From NCBI GenBank assembly GCA_963580005.1, contig CAUZJR010000278.1:1-7268 (forward strand): a DNA stretch of 7,268 nt, given 5' to 3'. The translations under genes and the position numbers were made by a program. Shown here one piece after another: positions 1-5,444 of this stretch; position 1 is the stretch's first letter; each line of letters starts with the position of its first letter. The stretch comes from UBA8437 sp963580005. GTDB taxonomy: Bacteria > Planctomycetota > Planctomycetia > Planctomycetales > Planctomycetaceae. Under the pieces are notes generated by a model, which did not search any database, was not told the origin of the DNA, and was given only the letters and a program-made list of their open reading frames with translations.

Positions 1-39
1 TTTGCGGATTTCCGCTTGGGTTGGCAGATAGATGTCCAT
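1..39 (-). CDS. Possible 5' end of a divergent gene (partial, unknown)
   Basis: Reading the minus strand from an ATG at 39-37 gives 13 open codons to the window edge: MDIYLPTQAEIRK. This looks like a natural protein start, with a short lead-in followed by an amphipathic helix of the 'T-x-AEIRK' kind. A purine-rich GGGGGA sits about 6 nt upstream of the ATG and could be a weak ribosome-binding site. The gene would diverge from the oxidoreductase at 136 and share a 96-bp intergenic region with it. The rest of the gene is outside the window, so no function can be given. The plus strand of the same stretch is also open in one frame for 36 codons, but that translation has no recognisable features. 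Confidence 0.42.
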   Translation of the reverse strand, partial: MDIYLPTQAEIRK

Positions 40-123
40 CGACTTTCCCCCGGTTTCTTCTACCTGCATCCTACGCGCCGCGGCAGGGTGTGCGTTGGAG
101 GGAATTGACGGAATCGGGTTCAC

Positions 124-129
124 AGGGAG
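124..129 (+). promoter_or_regulatory. Shine-Dalgarno for the SAF-domain oxidoreductase
   Basis: AGGGAG with a 6-nt spacer to the ATG at 136 supports that start codon. I see no convincing -35/-10 pair in 40-120. Confidence 0.65.
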
Positions 130-135
130 CTGAGC

Positions 136-1485
136 ATGTCGGGTGCGGACCTGTCTGAGCGTCTTGCAGAGCGAGAAAACAGCGGGAATCCGGTCCGAAT
201 CGGGCTGGTAGGAGCCGGGAAGTTCGGCACGATGTTCCTGGCCCAGGCCCGCACGACAGCTGGTTTAAGGCCCGGCGTGGTGGTCGATCTGGACACTTCG
301 CGTGCCCGCTCGGCGTTGACCCGAGTCGGTTGGCCGTCCGAGCAGGTGGTGACGGCGACGACTTCGGGTGAGCTGTCCGAGGCGGTCTCGCGGGGCCAGG
401 TCGGCGTGACCGACGACGTTTCGGCTGCGATCGCTTCGGGGATCGACGTGCTGGTCGAGAGCACCGGTGTGGTTTCGGCTGCAGCCGGTCATGCGGTGGC
501 GGCCATTGAGGCGGGCGTGCACGTGGTGATGGTGAGCGTGGAGGCGGACGTGCTGGTCGGCGTGGCGCTGGCCCGCCGGGCGGCGGCAGCTGGAGTCGTC
601 TACACGATGGCCTATGGCGACCAGCCGGCGTTGATCTGCGAGATGGTCGACTGGGCCCGCTGCTGTGGGTTCACGGTCACCACCGCCGGCAAGGGGACAC
701 GTCACCTGGACGCCTTTCACCAGTCGACTCCCGAGACGGTTTTTGACCATTACGGTTCGGAGGCCGAGTCGTTGAAGCGGGACGGGGTCAATCCTCGAAT
801 GTTCAATTCGTTCCTGGACGGGACGAAGAGTTCGATCGAGATGGCGGCGGTGGCCAATGCGACGGGGTTGCTGCCTCCTGAATCGGGGCTGCGATTCCCC
901 GCGGTGGGCACCGACGGTTTGGCCGAGCAGCTCAGGCCTCGCGAAGTCGGCGGGTTGCTGGACCATGCGGGGACCGTCGAGGTGGTCAGTTGTGTCGAGT
1001 CCGACGGGTCACCGGTCCGAAACGACCTGCGTTGGGGCGTGTACGTGGTGGTCGAGGCCGAGCACGAGTATGTGCGGGAGTGTTTCCGTCAGTACGGGAT
1101 CCCGTCGGATCGATCGGGTCGCTACGCGGCGGCCTGGCGTCCCAATCACTGGATCGGGCTGGAGCTGGGCCCGTCGATTGCCGCCGCAGCGCTCGACGGC
1201 CGAGCGATCGGCGTGGCCGGGTCGCACGTGGCCGAGGTGGTGGCCTGTGCCAAGACCGACCTTGTGGCCGGGCAGGTCATCGATGGCGAGGGGGGATTCT
1301 GTGCCTGGGGTCGGCTGACCACAGCAGAAGCGGCCCGTGATCGGTCTCAGCCTCCGCTGGGACTTCTCGAAGGAGCCCGCCTGCTGCGGGATGTGCCGTG
1401 TGGGGAGGTGATCACGGCCGAGGATGTCGAACTCGACGCCGACTCGCTGCTTGTCGAACTGCGTGCCGAGACGGTGGGTGGGTGA
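136..1485 (+). CDS. Homoserine dehydrogenase-like NAD(P)-dependent oxidoreductase with C-terminal SAF domain
   Basis: A 449-residue protein, probably cytosolic, with no signal peptide. The N-terminal Rossmann domain is clear: residues 20-31 read VRIGLVGAGKFG, a GxGxxG dinucleotide-binding loop, and the next strand ends in VVVDLD (48-53), where acidic residues usually contact the NAD ribose. The middle carries YTMAYGDQP (156-164) and an AGKG segment with Lys186, a possible catalytic region. The C-terminus (about 406-440; PPLGLLEGARLLRDVPCGE then VITAEDVELD) is a typical SAF domain, as in sialate synthases and CpaB-type proteins. This architecture matches the group described as predicted homoserine dehydrogenases with a C-terminal SAF domain (COG4091 type). 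Members are not shown here to act on homoserine; some relatives probably handle sugar-acid or polyol intermediates. The ATG at 136 is chosen because AGGGAG lies 6 nt upstream. Nothing adjacent suggests a threonine or methionine pathway, so the substrate is unknown. Confidence 0.88.
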   Translation: MSGADLSERLAERENSGNPVRIGLVGAGKFGTMFLAQARTTAGLRPGVVVDLDTSRARSALTRVGWPSEQVVTATTSGELSEAVSRGQVGVTDDVSAAIASGIDVLVESTGVVSAAAGHAVAAIEAGVHVVMVSVEADVLVGVALARRAAAAGVVYTMAYGDQPALICEMVDWARCCGFTVTTAGKGTRHLDAFHQSTPETVFDHYGSEAESLKRDGVNPRMFNSFLDGTKSSIEMAAVANATGLLPPESGLRFPAVGTDGLAEQLRPREVGGLLDHAGTVEVVSCVESDGSPVRNDLRWGVYVVVEAEHEYVRECFRQYGIPSDRSGRYAAAWRPNHWIGLELGPSIAAAALDGRAIGVAGSHVAEVVACAKTDLVAGQVIDGEGGFCAWGRLTTAEAARDRSQPPLGLLEGARLLRDVPCGEVITAEDVELDADSLLVELRAETVGG

Positions 1486-1489
1486 CAGG

Positions 1490-2662
1490 TCACCCTGCGA
1501 GGATGGCGTCGACATCGGACTCGCTGTTCCCGTCGAGCACGGCATCCCACTGGGCCAGGAACTTCTGTTCGCTGAACCGATCGAGCACCTCGGGAGCGCG
1601 AGCCGCAAACCGGCTCCGCAGTGCGTCGTCACTCATCAGGCGGTCGAGTGCCTGTTCGAGTCCTTCGAGGTCGTTGGCCGGGACGACCAGCCCGTCGATC
1701 TCGTTGCGGACGATTTCACCGGGTCCGCTGGGGCAATCCCGAGTCACCACCGGCACGCCGCACGCCAGGGCCTCGGCGACGACGTTTCCGAAACCCTCGT
1801 ATCGCGACGGCAGCACGAAGAGCTCGGATCGTGACAGCGATCCTTCCACATCGGCCACCCACCCCGGCAACGAGACGTGTTGCTGCAGGCCCAGTTGGGT
1901 GACCTGCTGTTCGAGACGTGCTCGCTGGTCCCCTTCGCCCAGCAGCACGAGGTGCCAGTCGGGGTGAGACGGGATCAGTCGGGCGAAGAGGGGCAACAGC
2001 AGGTCGAAGCCCTTCTGGGGATGCAGTCGACCCATGCCCAGCAGTACGCGTTTCCCCTGATCGTCCCAGGCAGGAGTTGCCTCGGAAGATCCGGTCTCCG
2101 GTCGGCGTGCGGGGTTGGGAATCACGTGGACCGGTTTCGCCGAAGCCAGCCGCCGGCACCAGTCTCGGACCGAATGCGTCAGGACGACCTGAGCCGTACA
2201 CCGCGGGTAGGTTTGCCGTCTCAGCCAACGCCAGATCCGCCCGGGTTCGTGGTGCCTGGGGTCGATCCGTTCCGAGACGATGACCGGGTCACCGAGTCCG
2301 GCGGCGGCCTTGAGAGTCATCACGTTCATGCGGTCGATGAAGCTGACGACGGTCTGGGGTGATCGTTGTTGCAGCACGTCACGCAATGCTGCGATGCGGC
2401 TGCGGTTGTTCGAGACGGCCTGGATCCAGCCTCGCGAGACTCCGACCATGCCGAGCCCGATCCGGGTGACCGAGTCGGCCAGTGGGTAGCTGTCGGAGTC
2501 GACCGAATCGAGGGTCACCACGGCGACGTCATCGCCACGCTCGGCCCAGCAGCGGGCCAGGTGCGCCATGTCTCGCTCGGCGCCGCCCTGGGCCAGCGAG
2601 TGGATCACGAGAGTCAGTCGGCGGGTCACGGTCGTGCTTGCTCCTGGGTCACGGGGGACCAT
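1490..2662 (-). CDS. Glycosyltransferase family 4 (GT4, GT-B fold)
   Basis: A 390-residue protein, the usual length for GT4 enzymes, which move a sugar from a nucleotide-sugar donor to a lipid-linked or glycan acceptor at the cytosolic membrane face. The N-terminal acceptor domain starts with VIHSLAQGGAERDM (GGAER at 26-30). A SERIDP motif at 130-135 resembles PglH/AmsD-type N-acetylhexosamine transferases. The linker carries VIPNP (180-184). The donor domain has GRLHPQKG (211-218) and the retaining GT4 E-x7-E signature in RYEGFGNVVAEAL, with Glu289 and Glu297, followed by GVPVVTRDCPSGPGEIV. There is no signal peptide or membrane helix, as expected for a peripheral enzyme. Start choice is uncertain: ATG 2662 has only a GGTGG-like site about 9 nt upstream, whereas GTG at 2629-2627 (residue 12) has AGGAG 11 nt upstream and would begin just before the Rossmann strand. 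The gene is convergent with the oxidoreductase, with 4 bp between stops. The exact sugar and acceptor cannot be read from sequence. Confidence 0.93.
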   Translation of the reverse strand: MVPRDPGASTTVTRRLTLVIHSLAQGGAERDMAHLARCWAERGDDVAVVTLDSVDSDSYPLADSVTRIGLGMVGVSRGWIQAVSNNRSRIAALRDVLQQRSPQTVVSFIDRMNVMTLKAAAGLGDPVIVSERIDPRHHEPGRIWRWLRRQTYPRCTAQVVLTHSVRDWCRRLASAKPVHVIPNPARRPETGSSEATPAWDDQGKRVLLGMGRLHPQKGFDLLLPLFARLIPSHPDWHLVLLGEGDQRARLEQQVTQLGLQQHVSLPGWVADVEGSLSRSELFVLPSRYEGFGNVVAEALACGVPVVTRDCPSGPGEIVRNEIDGLVVPANDLEGLEQALDRLMSDDALRSRFAARAPEVLDRFSEQKFLAQWDAVLDGNSESDVDAILAG

Positions 2663-2700
2663 GTACCAAAACCACCCGGTTGTCGACGAGAGCTATTTTG

Positions 2701-2740
2701 TGGGGTGCAGGGGGGTGCGAGGGAGTGCGAGGGAGTGCGA
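2701..2740 (+). repeat. Four tandem 10-bp repeats in the divergent intergenic region
   Basis: Four consecutive decamers align without gaps: TGGGGTGCAG, GGGGGTGCGA, GGGAGTGCGA, GGGAGTGCGA, followed by GG. The last two are identical and the array decays leftward. It lies 39 bp upstream of the glycosyltransferase ATG and about 70 bp upstream of the SGNH gene start. A 10-bp unit is close to one DNA helical turn, so each copy would face the same side of the helix, which would suit repeated protein contacts. The unit is not a multiple of 3, which argues against coding use. It could equally be a slippage-generated simple repeat. Confidence 0.85.
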
Positions 2741-2755
2741 GGCCAAGAAGACTGG

Positions 2756-2785
2756 TTGCGTGTTTTTGCTACCTCGACATACGAT
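2756..2785 (+). promoter_or_regulatory. Weak sigma70-like promoter candidate for the SGNH-acylase operon
   Basis: TTGCGT (2756-2761) and TACGAT (2780-2785) are separated by 18 bp in the locally AT-richer part of the region. The match to consensus is only moderate (3/6 and 4/6). Transcription from it would begin around 2792, leaving a short leader of about 20 nt. Planctomycete promoters are poorly predicted by such consensus matching, so this is a candidate only. Confidence 0.22.
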
Positions 2786-2807
2786 GCAAATCGCGTTCTC
2801 GAGGGAG
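2769..2807 (+). promoter_or_regulatory. Inverted repeat whose right arm contains the SGNH gene Shine-Dalgarno
   Basis: CTACCTCGA (2769-2777) can pair with TCGAGGGAG (2799-2807) over eight base pairs with one A-G mismatch. The 21-nt loop between them contains a smaller hairpin, CGAT-GCAA-ATCG (2782-2793). In RNA this would bury the GAGGGAG ribosome-binding site of the gene starting at 2812. This matters only if transcription starts upstream of 2769, and it conflicts with the promoter candidate at 2756-2785. Confidence 0.35.
2801..2807 (+). promoter_or_regulatory. Shine-Dalgarno that fixes a TTG start for the first SGNH gene
   Basis: GAGGGAG is the only good ribosome-binding site in front of the SGNH frame. 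It is 7 nt (GAGG) or 4 nt (GGAG) from TTG 2812, and 10 nt (GGAG) from the second in-frame TTG at 2818. No ATG or GTG in this frame lies nearby, so a TTG start is required. Confidence 0.6.
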
Positions 2808-2811
2808 TCGA

Positions 2812-4089
2812 TTGTCTTTGTCATCCGCGTCCGAAACGGCCAGTCCGTCGCACCAGGCATCCGCCGCGCCGAAGGGGCGTTCGAGACGGTGGAAGCGGCT
2901 GGTGCTGCTGGTGGTCGTGCTGGTGCTGGTCCTGAAACCGGCCGACTGGCTGGTGGGAGTCCTGGCCGACACTGAGCTGCGTCACCTGCTGCGGCTGGAA
3001 CCCGGCGTCGAGGTGCCTCATCGCAGTGTCGAGTTCGACTACGTCTTCCGCACCAATTCGCTGGGCTTCCGCGGTCGGCTGGTGCCCGAGCAGAAACCCC
3101 CCGGGCACAGGCGGCTGGTCGTGCTGGGCGATTCGTTCGTGGCTGGTGTCGGCGTGTCCGACGAGGCGGTCTTCACCGAGCGACTGGCCGAGGATCTGGC
3201 GGGGCAGCGGATCGACGTGGTCAACGTGGGGCGGGCCGGGACGAGTACGATTCGCGAGTTGACCCTGTTTCGGCACATCGGCAGTCGTTTCGATCCCGAC
3301 GTGGTGTTGCTGGTCTATTACCTGGGCAACGACCTGGCCGAGGTTCTGGAGGAGGAGACCGACGAGGAACTGGCCGCCTGGCGTCCCGCCGGAGGTCTCA
3401 GGCAACTGGCTCACTTGTGGTGTCCCAACATCTACCTGGAACTGGCGATGCAAAAGCGGAAGTCTTCGGCGGGTGATGCGTACCGCAAGCGGACCGAGGC
3501 TGAGGTGTTGGCGTGGATTCGGGGCGAGGCCGAATCGGGAGGCGTTGACGGGGACCTGGCCGAGGCACGTTACCGGCGAATGCCCGCGGCGATTCGCAAG
3601 CGTGCCGAGTCGGGACAACTGCCCGGGTACCGTTACCTGCAGGCCTGCCTGGACCCCTCACGCTTCCGCAACAGCCTGGATCCCGACGAGCAATTCGTGC
3701 ACAGGGCCTGGGGTCGGACTCGAGACCATCTCGACAGCTTGCGTGAGCAGGTCGAATCGGCCGGAGGTACGCTGTTGCTGGCGATGATCCCGGACGCCTC
3801 GCAGGTCTCCGAGGCGGCCCTGGCCTTCAACCGGGAGCTGGGATTCGAGGTCGACGAGGGCTGGCTGGATCGGCCTGGACGGACGGCGGAGCTGGTTGTC
3901 GAGTGGGCCGACGGGGCTGGTGTCGGGCTGTTGGACCTGCGTGGAGTGCTCAGCGAGACCGAGTCCGGGGCGTTCTTTGTCCAGGACGGTCACTGCACTG
4001 AAACGGGTCACCGAGCGATCGCCACGGCGATAAGAAGCTGGGGGCGGTTGCGTGAGGTGCTGTTCGAGGCGGAAGGAGACCGGGAGTGA
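2812..4089 (+). CDS. Membrane-anchored SGNH/GDSL-type hydrolase or acyltransferase
   Basis: About 425 residues from TTG 2812; TTG 2818 would give 423. A basic stretch (KGRSRRWKR) precedes a very hydrophobic Leu/Val segment at about 30-41, so the protein is probably a signal anchor with the rest in the periplasm. SGNH blocks follow in order: block I VVLGDSF with nucleophile Ser108; block II NVGRAG with Asn138, Gly140 and Gly143; block III LGND with oxyanion Asn173; and near the C-terminus QDGHCTETGH, giving Asp392 and His394 (a D-x-H pair) plus His400. All catalytic positions are therefore present. A long insert lies between block III and the D-x-H. Such proteins remove or transfer ester-linked acyl groups on polysaccharides or lipids; no MBOAT partner is visible here, so the substrate is unknown. 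The frame stays open upstream to 2482, but that part runs through the decamer repeats and antisense to the glycosyltransferase and is rejected. The gene ends in a 4-bp overlap with the next SGNH gene. Confidence 0.86.
   Translation: MSLSSASETASPSHQASAAPKGRSRRWKRLVLLVVVLVLVLKPADWLVGVLADTELRHLLRLEPGVEVPHRSVEFDYVFRTNSLGFRGRLVPEQKPPGHRRLVVLGDSFVAGVGVSDEAVFTERLAEDLAGQRIDVVNVGRAGTSTIRELTLFRHIGSRFDPDVVLLVYYLGNDLAEVLEEETDEELAAWRPAGGLRQLAHLWCPNIYLELAMQKRKSSAGDAYRKRTEAEVLAWIRGEAESGGVDGDLAEARYRRMPAAIRKRAESGQLPGYRYLQACLDPSRFRNSLDPDEQFVHRAWGRTRDHLDSLREQVESAGGTLLLAMIPDASQVSEAALAFNRELGFEVDEGWLDRPGRTAELVVEWADGAGVGLLDLRGVLSETESGAFFVQDGHCTETGHRAIATAIRSWGRLREVLFEAEGDRE
4071..4078 (+). promoter_or_regulatory. 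Strong Shine-Dalgarno for the GTG start at 4086
   Basis: GGAAGGAG lies inside the 3' end of the preceding gene, 7 nt before GTG 4086. The start overlaps the upstream TGA as GTGA (4086-4089), a classic arrangement for translational coupling by terminating ribosomes. Confidence 0.85.
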
Positions 4090-5444
4090 CCGAGGGGTCG
4101 GCAGGGGTGTCGGAATTGGGGGTCGAGCCGGGGTCGCCGGTGCGGTCTCGGTCCAGGCGGTTTCAGTTGACGGTCCTGGTGCTGGGCCTGTTGTGCGGAG
4201 TTGTGCTGGCCGAGGTGGCCTACCGCATCAAGCTGGCCGTGGGGGTCGGCGAGACTCCCCTGGGCGTGGGGACGACGTTTCATGCCTGGAGCGAGGCGAC
4301 GATCCGGGATGACAAGGTGGCCGGGTACTGCCATGTGCCCGGGAAGCAGGTGGTTGGGGTTCGCGTGGCCAACGGACGTGCGGTCTTGAGTCTCGAGCGG
4401 ACGATCAATGCCGCCGGAGTCGTTGGGCATTCCGAAGCGGGAGCCGAGGAGGCAGAGACCCGGATCCTGGTCGTGGGCGATTCGTTCACCGAGAACCAAC
4501 GACAGGGCACGACATGGCCGGCGCTGATGCAGGTGGAACTGGCTGAGCGGATCGGGAGAACGGTCTCGGTGATCAGCCGTGCCCGCAGTGGGCACGGACT
4601 GCTGCAGATGATCGACGTGGCCGCTGACACGGTGGGGGCCAGGGACTTTGACGTGGTGGTCATCGCCTTCATCAGCGACGACCTGAATCGAGCACGATTC
4701 TGGCAGCACACTCGCGAGCACGAGAACGTGTCGCGATTGTCGACCCGGTTGAGTCGAGATGAGGAGGGTTGGTTGGCGTTGTCGGAATTCTACGACGCCC
4801 GGATTGATGCTCGGTGGTGCCGCACGGTGGTCGAGACGGGCGGGGCGGATGACAAGTTGATCGCCGAACTGGTGTCTCGTTTTGAATCGCGCAAGAGAGC
4901 TAATCCGCACCGGATCGATTATGCTGCTCTCTCCTCATCATTCCTCTACAACCGCCTGGTCTACGGGGACCCGTTCTTTGGGATCGAGGGGATCGCGGCC
5001 ACGCCGCGGTTTTCCTGGCAGGACTTCCACCGGGATCCTGGCATGGTCCGGGGTTGGGGGGAGTTGAGGGCGCTGGAGGCGAGTGTCGTCCTGGTGCAGT
5101 TGCCGCAGTACGAGGAACTGGCTGCGGGGACCTACCGGATGACTTCTCAGCAGCGGTCGTTGTTGAGCAGTCTCGAGCAACTGGCCGGCGTGCCGGCTGT
5201 CAACCTGATCGAGCGTGGCGAAGTGCCCGAGGAGCCCAAGAGGCTGTACCTGCTGCCTGTCGACCATCACCCGTCGCGTGAGGGCTTGGGCTGGTTCGCG
5301 GGTGCGGTTGCCGGGGTGCTCGAACAGATGGGGACGGCGGCCGGACTGGAATTGAACACAACCGAGCCCAACTCGAACAACCAGGATAGTGCGGATGAGC
5401 GATCGCGAACTGCTGAAGAGGCTGGGGTCCGGCGAGACGATTGA
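4086..5444 (+). CDS. Second membrane-anchored SGNH-like protein, divergent block III
   Basis: 452 residues from a GTG start with a strong ribosome-binding site. RSRSRRF precedes a single hydrophobic helix (about 27-42) that ends in AEVAYR, so the N-terminus is likely cytoplasmic and the main domain periplasmic. Block I is VVGDSFTEN with Ser133. A glycine-containing SRARSGHG segment fits block II. Block III, where the Gly-Asn-Asp of the upstream paralogue is expected, reads FISDDL (Ser197-Asp198-Asp199), so the oxyanion Asn is replaced by Asp. The C-terminal PVDHHPSREG supplies Asp393 and His395, the D-x-H pair. The Ser-Asp-His set is thus intact but the oxyanion hole is altered, which may mean changed or lost catalysis, or an acyltransferase-like role. 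The last ~30 residues are polar and Asn/Glu/Arg-rich, and the final part is encoded by DNA that also encodes the next gene's start. The family is often hypothetical in annotation; the exact function is unknown. Confidence 0.8.
   Translation: MTEGSAGVSELGVEPGSPVRSRSRRFQLTVLVLGLLCGVVLAEVAYRIKLAVGVGETPLGVGTTFHAWSEATIRDDKVAGYCHVPGKQVVGVRVANGRAVLSLERTINAAGVVGHSEAGAEEAETRILVVGDSFTENQRQGTTWPALMQVELAERIGRTVSVISRARSGHGLLQMIDVAADTVGARDFDVVVIAFISDDLNRARFWQHTREHENVSRLSTRLSRDEEGWLALSEFYDARIDARWCRTVVETGGADDKLIAELVSRFESRKRANPHRIDYAALSSSFLYNRLVYGDPFFGIEGIAATPRFSWQDFHRDPGMVRGWGELRALEASVVLVQLPQYEELAAGTYRMTSQQRSLLSSLEQLAGVPAVNLIERGEVPEEPKRLYLLPVDHHPSREGLGWFAGAVAGVLEQMGTAAGLELNTTEPNSNNQDSADERSRTAEEAGVRRDD
5383..5386 (+). 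promoter_or_regulatory. Short Shine-Dalgarno for the acylase ATG
   Basis: AGGA with an 8-nt spacer supports ATG 5395. An in-frame GTG at 5389 is only 2 nt from it, and an in-frame TGA at 5353 rules out any longer start. The site lies within the end of the upstream SGNH gene. Confidence 0.55.

Noticed and set aside
1..108. Plus-strand open frame ending at TGA 106-108, as the 3' end of an upstream gene
   Set aside because: The 35-residue translation has no recognisable features, and the minus-strand start at 39 reads more like real protein. It cannot be excluded from this window alone.
265..966. 233-codon minus-strand open frame
   Set aside because: It is antisense to the SAF-domain oxidoreductase and Arg/His-rich with no recognisable domain.
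1398..1967. 189-codon plus-strand frame across the convergent junction
   Set aside because: It overlaps the end of the oxidoreductase and runs antisense through the GT4 donor domain; the composition is Ser/Arg/Thr-rich with no motifs.
2701..2740. CRISPR-like array
   Set aside because: The units are 10 bp and directly abutting, with no spacers and no cas genes nearby, so this is a plain tandem repeat.
2482..2811. Upstream extension of the first SGNH reading frame to an ATG at 2482
   Set aside because: It would overlap the glycosyltransferase antisense and read through the decamer repeats. Its translation is Arg/Gly/Ser-rich and unlike a protein start, and a good ribosome-binding site is found only at 2801-2807.
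2891..2940. GTGCTG/CTGGTG-rich simple repeat
   Set aside because: It is explained by Leu/Val codons of the membrane anchor in the first SGNH protein.
4008..4910. 300-codon minus-strand open frame
   Set aside because: It lies antisense to the two SGNH genes. The His/Arg/Pro/Gln-rich translation without motifs is typical of a shadow frame in GC-rich coding DNA.
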